DNA of 64,000 bases. Source: Vibrio rumoiensis (lineage in GTDB: Bacteria > Pseudomonadota > Gammaproteobacteria > Enterobacterales > Vibrionaceae). A model generated the notes under the pieces. The model was not told the origin of the DNA and searched no databases. It saw only the letters and a program-made list of their open reading frames with translations. The stretch is from assembly GCF_002218045.2 (NCBI RefSeq), contig NZ_AP018686.1, positions 1,105,910 through 1,169,909 of the forward strand. Reading direction: 5' to 3'. Shown in pieces: positions 1 to 8,680 of the stretch (position 1 is the first letter of the stretch; every line of letters starts with the position of its first letter). The translations under genes and the position numbers were made by a program.

Positions 1-635
1 CGATAATGTCGCTGACGACAAAAACTTCTCCCGTTTTTAAAAAACCTCGATTGGTAATATTCATTGCAGAACTTGAGCGTTTACCCCAATAAATCCGCGT
101 CCTCTTTCACCAAACTGATCGCTTTATAAGTCGTTAAATAACTATCAATTTCTAACCCTAATGAAATAACATGCTTTTGCAGTGAACTTTCTATAATTTT
201 TTCATCAATTTTTTTAAAAATTCGAACCGGTAGCCTTGTCTCTTCTATTTGCGTCACTTTGCCTTGAATTAAACGAAGGCGCTTAGCATGCCAAAGATAC
301 TCATCTTCACCAATCGAAAAAACTTGCATTTCATGAGGTGTTGGTAAGCGCTTATTTAATTTTATTTTTTTATAGGTAATTTCACCAAACTTATTTTCAG
401 TCACCGTATTATAAATTAATGAAGATCCAATCACTGACGTATTAATAAAATAACCAGAACCCACTTTTGATTTAACAATACCAATCGCTTCTAGTTTTGA
501 TAGCGCTTTTCTTACTGAAAACCTTGATAGTTCATATTTTTCAGCCAGTTCTCTTTCTGAAGGCAGCTTAACTCGAATCACTCCCTGGCAGACCTTACTG
601 ACAATATCTTGGACTAGTTCTTCGTACTTTTTCAT
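1..635 (-). pseudogene. GntR/UTRA-family regulator, frameshifted and cut by window edge
   Basis: The open frame from 635 gives 184 residues. It has a winged helix-turn-helix (about residues 20-65, with LPSERELAEKYELSRFSVRK) followed by a UTRA ligand-binding domain. The frame stops at 81-83 just after DADLLG. If one G is removed from the GGGG run (plus-strand 84-87), translation continues to base 1 as GKRSSSAMNITNRGFLKTG and then EVFVVSDII, which is the expected end of a UTRA domain. The gene therefore carries a +1 frameshift in a homopolymer, either a real mutation or a sequencing error, and the intact protein would run past the left edge. GntR/UTRA proteins are usually local repressors of sugar or amine catabolism; the target gene is not visible here. 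Confidence 0.8.
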
Positions 636-769
636 TCATCGTATTCTTAATAATCAGTCGTTAAAATCTAACATCATACATAACGCAAGCTTATGGTTTA
701 GCCACAACAAGCTATCTTAACGCCCTATGCCCTTCTAGCAAGTCATTAGGTATCTGCTAATAAACATCT

Positions 770-934
770 CTAACGCACCACCGCTGATTTCACAATAGTG
801 ATACCAATAATACCTAGTACTGCACCGGTGACTTTATCAATATAATAGGCCATTTTGGTAAAGCGCTTCCTAACACTTTGAGTCGAGAGAAGGTAAATGA
901 CCGCCGCATCCCATGCGAAGACGACCAATGTCAT
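770..934 (-). pseudogene. C-terminal remnant of a LysE/RhtB-family exporter
   Basis: Reading the minus strand from 934 gives about 54 residues beginning MTLVVFAWDAAVIYLLS and ending IGITIVKSAVVR before a TAG at 770-772. This is the typical last third of a LysE/RhtB amino-acid exporter (VRKRFTKMAYYIDKVTGAVL segment, final membrane helix). The frame is closed by a TGA three codons upstream of the ATG and no N-terminal part is found nearby, so it is a decayed fragment. It fills most of the gap between the GntR gene and the next gene; the rest of 636-1189 shows nothing else recognisable. Confidence 0.7.
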
Positions 935-1189
935 CCATGTTCACTGATTCCTTCTACAAGATCTTACAGGCTGAAAATATAAAACTCATACTGCGCTTGG
1001 TACAAATTTTAGTCAACCATCTAAAAATCAAAGCATTAATAAAAAATAAAACGTAAACTAATTCCCTAGTCTGTGTTTCAAGCTAGGGATTTTTCACTTC
1101 CTTTCTTCTCCCTTCGGCTTTCTACCGATATATTTATCGACTTGCCTTTAACTGCTATCCTACGCACATCACGTGTTAATAGAGTACAA

Positions 1190-1441
1190 ATGATGATTGA
1201 CGATAACCTAGTAATTGAAACCCTAGACGATTTAGAAGTATTTCTGCGCTTAGTGGAAAACGGTGGCCTTGGTCTGGAAAATGTCACAGGCGTGGCGCTG
1301 GCAACCAATAACAGCAATGGTCGCCCATTTGTTGCGGTTTTAGATGATAAACACCAGTTATTGCTTGGCCGTTGGGTTACTCAAGAGGTGTTTGATAACG
1401 GTAAAGATATCGTTCGTAACGGGCCGAAGAAAGCCCATTAG
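1190..1441 (+). CDS. Conserved hypothetical protein, 83 aa
   Basis: Family not recognised. The frame is open from 1073, but the first 39 residues look like non-coding sequence. The likely start is the ATG pair at 1190/1193, giving a small acidic soluble protein (MMIDDNLVIETLDDLEVFLR, then VENGGLGLENVTGVALA). There is no signal peptide or membrane segment. The second half looks like a short beta-rich module (RPFVAVLDDKHQLLLGRWVT). A small hairpin follows at 1473-1489. No functional claim is made. Confidence 0.55.
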   Translation: MMIDDNLVIETLDDLEVFLRLVENGGLGLENVTGVALATNNSNGRPFVAVLDDKHQLLLGRWVTQEVFDNGKDIVRNGPKKAH

Positions 1442-1472
1442 TGCTTTTAGGTCGAATACAATGATGAATAAA

Positions 1473-1495
1473 GGCTGATTGATTCAGCCCTTATT
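1473..1495 (+). terminator. Possible weak terminator after the 83-aa gene
   Basis: Inverted repeat GGCTGA (1473-1478) and TCAGCC (1484-1489), followed by TTATTT. The stem is short. Confidence 0.4.
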
Positions 1496-1602
1496 TACTT
1501 CAATAGCTCCCCAAAGCAACTGGATCTGTAATGGGGCGACAAGGGAATGAACACAGACAACAAAACAGCACTTTCAGGTACGACAGGGTAATTCACCGCT
1601 GT

Positions 1603-2523
1603 TTATACCACCTTCACATCTTTCTCGGTTTCTAAACGTTGTTTTAAGTACTCCACAAACAATTGAGTACGAGTATGTTCATAATCTAATTTCGGATAAT
1701 AAGCGTATACACGAGTATGATCTGAGGTGACATTAGGCAGTACTCGCACCAATTCACCACGCTCAATTTCTTCTTGCAGCATCACTTGGTTGGATAAAAT
1801 GATCCCCATTCCCCGCTTAGCACTGTGAAATAACGCTTCTGGATTGGTGGTCGAAAAGTTACCGGTTAAGCGCACTTTTTTACTTCGCTCACCTAGAGTG
1901 GTTAATCGCACCTCTCGATCGACTTTCTCTCCCCAAATCAACATATTATGGGCAGCTAAATCATCCATCGTCTGCGGCTCACCATATTGCTTTAAATAAC
2001 TGGGCGCAGCATAGAATCCAGATTGGTAGTCAATTAATGGCGCGGCACGAAAACTCAAAGTATCAAGGTTTTCAATTTCACGACCAATATAAATATCAAA
2101 ACTGAGTTCCGGCAACTGACCGGGAAGAGTGGTGATCAGCTGCACTTTAATCTGTGGATATTGATGGAGAAAGTCATCAACATAACGCATGAAAAACTTA
2201 GAGCCTAATGCCAACGTGGCACCAACTCGTAATAATCCGGTTGGCGTTTGGTTAACCGAGCGTGTTTCATCCACCAGCGATTGCCATTGTTCTACCTGCG
2301 CTTTACCGCGTTGATAAAACATCGCGCCAGCTTCAGTTTGGCTTAATGAGCGAGTCGTCCGTTTGAGTAGCTGTACACCGATCCGTTCTTCTAAAAAATG
2401 TATGCGCTTACTTACTGCTGAACTGGTGGTATTCAAACGGCGAGCCGCTTGGTTAAAGCTACCTTCTTCAACCACTCGAATATAGGTTTTTACCGATTCA
2501 ATCCAATCCATCATTCGCCTCAT
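1603..2523 (-). CDS. LysR-family transcriptional regulator
   Basis: The 306 residues have LysR architecture: an N-terminal helix-turn-helix at about residues 20-65 (GSFNQAARRLNTTSSAVSKR), then a periplasmic-binding-protein-like effector domain. The start could also be one of the Met codons at residues 4-5. It is divergent from the MFS gene at 2599, with 75 bp between them. By the usual LysR arrangement it probably controls that exporter and itself; the ligand is unknown. Confidence 0.85.
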   Translation of the reverse strand: MRRMMDWIESVKTYIRVVEEGSFNQAARRLNTTSSAVSKRIHFLEERIGVQLLKRTTRSLSQTEAGAMFYQRGKAQVEQWQSLVDETRSVNQTPTGLLRVGATLALGSKFFMRYVDDFLHQYPQIKVQLITTLPGQLPELSFDIYIGREIENLDTLSFRAAPLIDYQSGFYAAPSYLKQYGEPQTMDDLAAHNMLIWGEKVDREVRLTTLGERSKKVRLTGNFSTTNPEALFHSAKRGMGIILSNQVMLQEEIERGELVRVLPNVTSDHTRVYAYYPKLDYEHTRTQLFVEYLKQRLETEKDVKVV

Positions 2524-2598
2524 TGTTTCCCAAGTAGACTCAATCTCTTTCCTATAGAGTCTATTATCATTATATATTCACCAAAGTACACTAGTTGT

Positions 2599-3804
2599 AT
2601 GAAAGTAGAAACGATAAACGCCTTTAAAAAAACACCACTTTTGCTCGCGATGATGATCATCGCAACGGGTCAAGTTGGTGTAAGCATTTATCTGCCTTCT
2701 TTACCATTAATTAGCCATGATTTAGCGGTTTCCCAAGCGCAAGTTCAGTCGATTGTTACCTTCTTTTTAATTAGCTTTGGTTTATCGCAATTGTTCTACG
2801 GCCCGCTATCCGATGCCATAGGACGCCGTCCCGTTTTTCTCGCAGGACAAGGCGTTTACCTACTAGGTACTTTAATTTGTGTGTTGTGGGCCAGTAGTTT
2901 TGAAGCGTTATTGTTTGGTCGATTTTTACAAGGCCTAGGAGCAGGTAGCGCCTCAGTACTCGGCCGCAGTGTGCTGCGCGATAGCTATAATGGCCCAGAT
3001 CTCACCAAAGCCTTATCTTATCTATCGATCACTGCCTCGATTTTACCGATCATCTCACCGGTATTTGGTGGTTGGGTTGCTTATCATTTCGGCTGGCAAA
3101 GTGTGTTTAGTGCGGTGCTGGTGTATTTAATTGCGATTGTTACGCTCGGCTGGAAAGTACTCCCTGAAACCTTACCCTACCCTAAAAGCCGCTTTAATCC
3201 GGTCAAAGTATTAAAAGGTTATGGTGAGCTGATTACCTGCAAGCAAGTCATTTCGAGTGCCAGTTATAATTGGATCAGCTATTTAGGTGCGGTTGTCTCG
3301 TTGTCGGTATTACCATTTTTATTGCAAAAACAATTGGGGATGACGGTATCTGACTACGGTGAAGCGATGATCATTCCCTCGGCGGGATTATTAATTGGTA
3401 GCGTCACGGTAAATCGCCTGCATAAATATTTCTCGCAAGCTCGCTTGTTGTGCATGGCATTTAGCTTGATGGTAATTTCAGGGGTTTGGTTGCTTGCGAT
3501 GCCTTTGTCTGCCTTTCATTTAATTGGCGCATTTACCTTATTAACCGTCGCGCAAGGCATGAGTTTTCCGATTTCGATGTCATTGCTACTTGAACCTCAT
3601 CCTAACCGTGTCGGTGCAGTGTCGGCCTTATCTGGCTCGATCCAAATGTGTATCGCCGGCTTCTTTGGCGAGTTTTTAGTACGCAACTTTGTGTCGACCC
3701 AGAACGATCTCGGCATCTTCTATTGTTGTACTGCATTAGTCATGATGACGGTGTTAATCGTCAGCCGCCGAGCCGAAAGAGAAGCTAAAGTGTCTGTAAA
3801 CTAA
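2599..3804 (+). CDS. Bcr/CflA (EmrD-like) multidrug efflux MFS transporter
   Basis: A 401-residue, 12-helix inner-membrane proton-coupled exporter. The frame is open further upstream, but the ATG at 2599 (MKVETINAFKKTPLLLAMMI) places the first helix correctly. MFS motif A is seen as YGPLSDAIGRRPV between helices 2 and 3, and an antiporter-type motif C region as GRFLQGLGAGSASVLGRSVL. These match the Bcr/CflA/EmrD drug-efflux group best. It is divergent from the LysR gene, its likely regulator. The substrate cannot be read from sequence. Confidence 0.85.
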   Translation: MKVETINAFKKTPLLLAMMIIATGQVGVSIYLPSLPLISHDLAVSQAQVQSIVTFFLISFGLSQLFYGPLSDAIGRRPVFLAGQGVYLLGTLICVLWASSFEALLFGRFLQGLGAGSASVLGRSVLRDSYNGPDLTKALSYLSITASILPIISPVFGGWVAYHFGWQSVFSAVLVYLIAIVTLGWKVLPETLPYPKSRFNPVKVLKGYGELITCKQVISSASYNWISYLGAVVSLSVLPFLLQKQLGMTVSDYGEAMIIPSAGLLIGSVTVNRLHKYFSQARLLCMAFSLMVISGVWLLAMPLSAFHLIGAFTLLTVAQGMSFPISMSLLLEPHPNRVGAVSALSGSIQMCIAGFFGEFLVRNFVSTQNDLGIFYCCTALVMMTVLIVSRRAEREAKVSVN

Positions 3805-3821
3805 GGTGCCTGTAAACTAAA
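3790..3821. repeat. 16-bp tandem duplication at MFS gene end
   Basis: GTGTCTGTAAACTAAG (3790-3805) is followed directly by GTGCCTGTAAACTAAA (3806-3821). The first copy contains the MFS stop codon and the second contains the stop codon of the convergent GFA gene. Confidence 0.8.
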
Positions 3822-4200
3822 GCAACCCGGTAAATTGCACTTTCTCTACCGCTTTAAAGCTATTCGCGCCATCAAAATAGCGAATGGCTAATTCTTTAAT
3901 CAATTGTGGCTCCAACATCCGATAATTTACCGCCACCCGTGAAGTAGGTGATACATCAATAGCTGAATAATGAGTCACGCAGCCACATTGATTACAGCAA
4001 TGAAATAAGATCTCTCGGTCACCACGGCAATATTGCCGACTCCCATATTCTCCAACAGATATCTCAACCTCAGGTTGTAAATAGTATCCCCACAGTGCCG
4101 CATAACGAGCGCAAATAGAACAATTACAACATGTCATGGTGTCTGTTAACTTAGGTAGTTGCAGCTTGATATTGCCGCAATGACATTGAGCTTGGATCAT
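3817..4200 (-). CDS. GFA (glutathione-dependent formaldehyde-activating enzyme-like) family protein
   Basis: A 127-residue protein of the GFA/CENP-V zinc-fold family. Zinc-binding cysteines are visible: CHC at 6-8, C24/C25/C27/C30 (CCNCSIC), and C68/C69/C72/C74 (CCNQCGC). Most family members lack a proven reaction and formaldehyde activity should not be assumed. The gene lies 11 bp downstream of the Lrp-type regulator on the same strand, so the two are probably cotranscribed. Confidence 0.8.
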   Translation of the reverse strand: MIQAQCHCGNIKLQLPKLTDTMTCCNCSICARYAALWGYYLQPEVEISVGEYGSRQYCRGDREILFHCCNQCGCVTHYSAIDVSPTSRVAVNYRMLEPQLIKELAIRYFDGANSFKAVEKVQFTGLL

Positions 4201-4211
4201 ATCGTCATTCC

Positions 4212-4652
4212 TTAACGAGTATCTTTTGAAGTATCCATCACCACGAGAGTCGTGATGGTATTGACTTGTGGGATCTCGCCTAACACCTCAGAGTGAAAAC
4301 GCTTATAACTGCTGAGATCTTTGGTTTCCACTCGCAATAAATACTCATTGGCGCCAGTAATGTTGTGGCATTCGGTAACCTCCTTGGCCAACATCACTTC
4401 TTGCTCAAATTCCCGTTGAGATTTTTGACTGTGATTCGATAACCCAATCGTGACATAAGCCATAAAGCCAATCCCTAATTTATCGGCATTTAATACCGCT
4501 CGATAACCGGTGATCACCTGTTGTCGCTCAAGCTCTTGTACCCGTCTCAAGGTCGCTGATGGCGATAAACCAATGCGCTCTGAAAGCTCTACGTTGGATA
4601 ATCGCCCATCCATTTGCAGCTCTTGCAATATTCTTTCGTCAAATCTATCCAT
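4212..4652 (-). CDS. Lrp/AsnC-family transcriptional regulator
   Basis: 146 residues: an N-terminal helix-turn-helix (about residues 5-55, with GRLSNVELSERIGLSPSATL) and a RAM/AsnC ligand-binding domain (about 65-140). Family members sense amino acids. It is divergent from a LysE-type exporter at 4763, the classic pairing in which the regulator responds to the amino acid that the exporter removes. Confidence 0.88.
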   Translation of the reverse strand: MDRFDERILQELQMDGRLSNVELSERIGLSPSATLRRVQELERQQVITGYRAVLNADKLGIGFMAYVTIGLSNHSQKSQREFEQEVMLAKEVTECHNITGANEYLLRVETKDLSSYKRFHSEVLGEIPQVNTITTLVVMDTSKDTR

Positions 4653-4762
4653 AACTTAACTTTGTTGCTCACTTTATCTAAATAGCACATCAAATAGACA
4701 TAAAATGTAGCCACAAACCCAATAATATACAAGGAAATCTCAAACGAACTGGACACTAAGAA

Positions 4763-5350
4763 ATGGATATTCAGCAACTGCTCGCCTTATTTACTTTTGT
4801 GCTTATATCAACCGCCTCACCCGGCCCTAACAATATTATGTTGATGACCTCGGGGGCCAACATCGGATTTTTGCGTACCGTTCCACACATGCTCGGCGTG
4901 GTATTTGGCTTTAGTTTTATGGTCTTATTGGTTGGGCTTGGTTTGATGAGCCTATTTAAGCTCTACCCTGTTTTACACCAATTATTAAACATCGCTTGTA
5001 TTACGTATCTGTTTTATCTGGCGTTTAAAATTGCGCGCTCTCAGCCCGGTTCGAGCGATGCCGAATATCAACCGATGAGCTTTTTGGCTGCCTCTTACTT
5101 CCAATGGATCAACCCCAAAGCATGGACCATGGCAATCACCGCTGTCAGTGTTTATAACTCGCTTAATAACTGGCAAGGGGTGTTAATCGTGTCGCTGATG
5201 TTTGGCTTAGTGAATATGCCATCGGCCACGTTATGGATTTACGCAGGGCAAAAGCTGCAGATCTGGCTCAATAGCCCACTGCGGGTGAAATGGTTTAACT
5301 ATTCCATGTCGACCTTATTAGTGCTCTCAGTGGTGCCAATGATGCTCTAA
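4763..5350 (+). CDS. LysE/RhtB-family amino-acid exporter
   Basis: A 195-residue inner-membrane protein with about six helices. The N-terminal LysE signature is present (STASPGPNNIMLMTSGANIG), as is a later NPKAWTMAI segment. It is divergent from the Lrp/AsnC gene, which probably regulates it. The exported amino acid is unknown. Confidence 0.87.
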   Translation: MDIQQLLALFTFVLISTASPGPNNIMLMTSGANIGFLRTVPHMLGVVFGFSFMVLLVGLGLMSLFKLYPVLHQLLNIACITYLFYLAFKIARSQPGSSDAEYQPMSFLAASYFQWINPKAWTMAITAVSVYNSLNNWQGVLIVSLMFGLVNMPSATLWIYAGQKLQIWLNSPLRVKWFNYSMSTLLVLSVVPMML

Positions 5351-5392
5351 AATAATGAGGAAAGTGCTATCAAGGCAATCTACAGATCGCTC

Positions 5393-5407
5393 ATTTACAT
5401 TGTAAAT
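5393..5407. other. parS2-type centromere site
   Basis: ATTTACATTGTAAAT, a perfect match to the vibrio chromosome II parS2 core TTTACANTGTAAA with palindromic flanks. It lies in the gap between the LysE gene and the deacetylase. ParB2 encoded at 61800-62777 is the expected binder. Confidence 0.8.
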
Positions 5408-5498
5408 TCTATATCGATTCCATTAAGAACAGTCTTTACACACGGTGTTTTTCTTCTTCCTATGATTGGTATTGAATTTATCAATCAAGGAGAAAACA

Positions 5499-6821
5499 AT
5501 GTTTAAACAAAGAGTTACTGTAGGACTAGGATTGGCAGCAGTGGCGCTTCACAGTCACGCTGCAAATCTTGCTCCCTCTTCACTTCCTCCCGCAGGAATT
5601 TCGGTTGAAAACGCGCCACAATTTGTCGCCATCGCCTTTGATGACAATACCTTAGTTGACGGACAAAACTGGGTTCTTGAACAATGGGGAAAGCGCCATA
5701 ACCCTGCAGGAAACGGCAATAGCGTAACCTTTGATGGTGCGGCCATTCACACCACCTTTTTTAATACATGTGAAGCGATCATCGCTACGAATGAGCAAGG
5801 CACCAACGCAGGCCATGTCAAAGAAACTTGGTATCAAGCCAACTTACTTGGGCACGAAATGGCCAATCACACCCTTAATCATTTACACGGGTTAGATTTC
5901 AGCTCTGCGGAGTGGCAACAACAAATCAATGATTGCCAGAGCGCCATGAACAAACCCTTTACTCAAACCGATCCTGAATTTCCCTCTGATGCCGAAGGCA
6001 TTGATGCTAATGCCGTGGGCTTTCGCTCGCCTTATCTCGAATATAACGATGCTTTATTCGCTTACTTAAACCAGAACGGATTTAAATACGATGCCAGTAT
6101 TGTCGAAGGTTATGCGCCCGATCATCACGCAGGAAACCAGTATTGGCCATATACACTGGACAACGGTAGTCCTGGCGCTGATTTAGCGGCAAGTTGGGGA
6201 ATCAAGCCACCCATCACGCAACATGCGGGGTTATGGGAAGTTCCCGTTTACGCGTTAACCGTGCCAGATGATGAGACGGCAAAACAATACGGCTTTGATT
6301 ACTCTCTGCGCGACAAAATTCAACAAAAAATGAGTTGGTTTGATGTTCAGTCAGGCAAGATTGAGTCTGGTGATTACAACTTATTTTACATGGCAGAACT
6401 GAGCGGTCCGGAAGTGTTGGCCATTTTAAAATACAACTTAGATAGGCGTCTGGCTGGCAACAAAGCTCCGATGACGTTTCTTGGCCACTCCACCCAATAT
6501 GATGACCAAATGGACCAATGGGTGCCGACTGCCTCTACCACAGAAGAGCGTCGCCAAGCTCTTGAAGCATTTTTGGATTATGCGCTTTCCAAACAAGATG
6601 TGCGTATTGTTAGCCATTTAGAATTGGTGAATTGGATGGAGAACCCGCAAGCGCTGCCCGCTCGATGTGAATCCGCTGAATGGACAAAAAATACGTCTTA
6701 CAGCCAACCACAAAAGGTCAGCTATGCAGGGTTTGAATGGCAGGCAAAGTGGTGGTCGTATAATGAAAAGCCACAAGATAAAAGCTGGTCTGCATGGCAG
6801 AAAGTGAGGGCTTGTCGCTAA
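5499..6821 (+). CDS. Secreted chitin-oligosaccharide deacetylase (CE4) with C-terminal chitin-binding module
   Basis: 440 residues. The start at 5499 is supported by AAGGAG upstream and by a clear signal peptide (MFKQRVTVGLGLAAVALHSHA). The CE4 polysaccharide deacetylase domain shows the aspartate motif FDDN (48-50), the metal histidines in HTLNH (124-128) and RSPY (176-179). The last 50 residues (YSQPQKVSYAGFEWQAKWW) resemble a CBM5/12 chitin-binding module. Vibrios use such enzymes to deacetylate chitin oligomers, mainly GlcNAc2, outside the cytoplasm. The usual FDDG reads FDDN here, as in this vibrio subgroup to my recollection. No other chitin gene is adjacent. Confidence 0.85.
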   Translation: MFKQRVTVGLGLAAVALHSHAANLAPSSLPPAGISVENAPQFVAIAFDDNTLVDGQNWVLEQWGKRHNPAGNGNSVTFDGAAIHTTFFNTCEAIIATNEQGTNAGHVKETWYQANLLGHEMANHTLNHLHGLDFSSAEWQQQINDCQSAMNKPFTQTDPEFPSDAEGIDANAVGFRSPYLEYNDALFAYLNQNGFKYDASIVEGYAPDHHAGNQYWPYTLDNGSPGADLAASWGIKPPITQHAGLWEVPVYALTVPDDETAKQYGFDYSLRDKIQQKMSWFDVQSGKIESGDYNLFYMAELSGPEVLAILKYNLDRRLAGNKAPMTFLGHSTQYDDQMDQWVPTASTTEERRQALEAFLDYALSKQDVRIVSHLELVNWMENPQALPARCESAEWTKNTSYSQPQKVSYAGFEWQAKWWSYNEKPQDKSWSAWQKVRACR

Positions 6822-6840
6822 ATGGTATATCAATAAATTT

Positions 6841-6872
6841 AAAAAAAGCCTGCTATACCTAAATAGCAGGCT
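6841..6872 (-). terminator. Intrinsic terminator of the coiled-coil gene
   Basis: 10-bp stem AGCCTGCTAT (6847-6856) and ATAGCAGGCT (6863-6872). The A-run at 6841-6847 is a T-tract on the minus strand, so it serves the gene at 6892-7476. It may also act on the plus strand. Confidence 0.8.
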
Positions 6873-6891
6873 CTGTATGTACTAATGTCTG

Positions 6892-7476
6892 TTATTCATT
6901 GTCTTGTTGAATATCTTCTACCTTTTCTTGCACTTGCGCTTTGGTATCTTGCGCCTTCTCAACCAGCTCATCTTTCTTCTCTAGCAACTGATCTTTATTT
7001 TCCATTAGCGAGTCTTTTTTGCTCGCAATGACATCGGCAATACCGGCTAAGTTATCCGCCAACTGCTGGGCTTTATCTTCTGGAAATTTCTCTTGTAGCG
7101 TTGTTTTAAGCTTGGCTTTTAGATTCTCAAGCATCTCTTGTTTTTCTGAATCAGAAGCATCGCGAAGCTTAGAAACCGCACCCGCTATTTGCTTTAGTTC
7201 AGGGAAAAGGTTGGCATCTTTTAATGGCGCAAGTAGTTTTACATCTTGCAGATTAGCGTTATCGACTTTGTTATCAAGAGTCGTTAATAAAGTATCGACT
7301 TTATCCAGGGTTTGTTCGCCACGTTGATACAAAGGAGCAATTGCTTCATTTTCCGCGAAGCTAGTGATCTTATCGACCGTTAAAAACAGTAACACCATGA
7401 TGATCACAATCGGCAATAACAGCCCACTAAATAAACCGACAAAAAAATTATTAAAGCCAGAACCAAAGCTCTTCAT
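6892..7476 (-). CDS. Membrane-anchored coiled-coil protein of unknown function
   Basis: 194 residues, family not recognised. One strongly hydrophobic helix lies at about residues 12-35 (VGLFSGLLLPIVIIMVLLFL). A long charged helical region then follows, rich in K, E, D and Q, with heptad-like spacing and a tail such as KDELVEKAQDTKAQVQEKVE. It is probably an inner-membrane protein with a rod-like domain on one face. It is transcribed alone with its own terminator; the neighbours give no clue. Confidence 0.6.
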   Translation of the reverse strand: MKSFGSGFNNFFVGLFSGLLLPIVIIMVLLFLTVDKITSFAENEAIAPLYQRGEQTLDKVDTLLTTLDNKVDNANLQDVKLLAPLKDANLFPELKQIAGAVSKLRDASDSEKQEMLENLKAKLKTTLQEKFPEDKAQQLADNLAGIADVIASKKDSLMENKDQLLEKKDELVEKAQDTKAQVQEKVEDIQQDNE

Positions 7477-7588
7477 TGCTATTCCTTAAGAAATTAAAAT
7501 TACATGTTATTTTGTACGCAATACTACCTTATATGACTAAAAATTCCTAAATAACATCCGCTTGCGGTCAATCGTACTTTCAAGATGT

Positions 7589-8632
7589 TTAACCAACCAC
7601 CACGTAATGATCAATCAACAAAGCAACAAACAACCCCATTAAGTGATAAATAGAAAACTTAAAAGTTTGCATGGCACTGTTTGGTCTAGGGAAGTATTTC
7701 AGCTCACAGGCTTTGTAGATAAACCCTAAAGATAATGCTGTTGAGGCTATCGCATACAGCACACCACTCATGCCAAATAACACTGGCAAGGTACAGATGA
7801 GCATCAATAATACGGTATAGAGCAGCACACTCGTTTTGGTAAATTCTACCCCGTGCGTGACGGGAAGCATTGGAATATCGGCTTTGGCATAATCGTCTTT
7901 ACGATGGATCGCCAATGCCCAGAAATGAGGTGGAGTCCAAATGAAAATAATCATGACTAATAGCCAAGCATGAGGATGAAGCTCATTGGTCATTGCCGTC
8001 CAGCCGAGTAGTGGTGGCATCGCACCAGCAATTCCAGCAATCACAATATTTTGTGGCGTCGCGCGTTTTAAATACAAGGTATACACCACGGCATAGCCCA
8101 CTAAACTGGCACACGTAAGCCATGCGGTTAATCCATTGACGCCAAAATACAAAACCATAAAGCCAGCAATCCCTATCACACCGGCAAACAAGGCGACTTT
8201 CCAGCTTTTCAATTGACCTGAAGGCAAGGGGCGATTTTGGGTTCGAGCCATTAGCCCATCAATTCTACGATCAATTAAATGATTCAATGCCGCCGCGGAG
8301 CCGGCCATTAAGCCGATCCCCCACATCCCTAGCACTAATGGCTGCAATGGTAATTTACCTTCTATTGATAGGCACATTCCCACCAGCGCGGTTAATAGCA
8401 TGAGCATCACGACTTTGGGTTTGGTCAGGGAGTAATATAATTTCCATTGTGTTAGCCAATAGGACTTGGAACGCTGGCGAGCATGACTGGCAAGAGAGCT
8501 AGAGTCAGAGGTCGATTCATGCTGAAGAGAAGGGGCGGCTGAATATCGACCATAATATTTAACCGAGGCAGAGTGTGCTTTACTCTCCGGAGCCTGCTTG
8601 TGTGGAAAGGGAATCACATTAGACTTTGGCAT
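7589..8632 (-). CDS. ctaB: Protoheme IX farnesyltransferase (heme O synthase)
   Basis: 347 residues of the UbiA prenyltransferase family. It transfers a farnesyl group to heme b to make heme O, the precursor of heme A. The aspartate-rich motif NHLIDRRIDGLMARTQNRPL is present, as is the second loop (YLKRATPQNIVIAGIAGAMP), with about eight to nine membrane helices. An N-terminal extension of about 65 polar residues (MPKSNVIPFPHKQ onward) is longer than usual. It is the last gene of the caa3 oxidase operon, 48 bp after the heme A synthase gene. Confidence 0.93.
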   Translation of the reverse strand: MPKSNVIPFPHKQAPESKAHSASVKYYGRYSAAPSLQHESTSDSSSLASHARQRSKSYWLTQWKLYYSLTKPKVVMLMLLTALVGMCLSIEGKLPLQPLVLGMWGIGLMAGSAAALNHLIDRRIDGLMARTQNRPLPSGQLKSWKVALFAGVIGIAGFMVLYFGVNGLTAWLTCASLVGYAVVYTLYLKRATPQNIVIAGIAGAMPPLLGWTAMTNELHPHAWLLVMIIFIWTPPHFWALAIHRKDDYAKADIPMLPVTHGVEFTKTSVLLYTVLLMLICTLPVLFGMSGVLYAIASTALSLGFIYKACELKYFPRPNSAMQTFKFSIYHLMGLFVALLIDHYVVVG

Positions 8633-8680
8633 TATTACCTCCTAACGTTCAAATCAAGCCTAGTGCTCACCTTGATAAAT

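Noticed and set aside
1073..1189. N-terminal extension of the 83-aa protein
   Set aside because: The 39 extra residues are hydrophobic and phenylalanine-rich and lack similarity to the rest; the ATG at 1190 is a better start.
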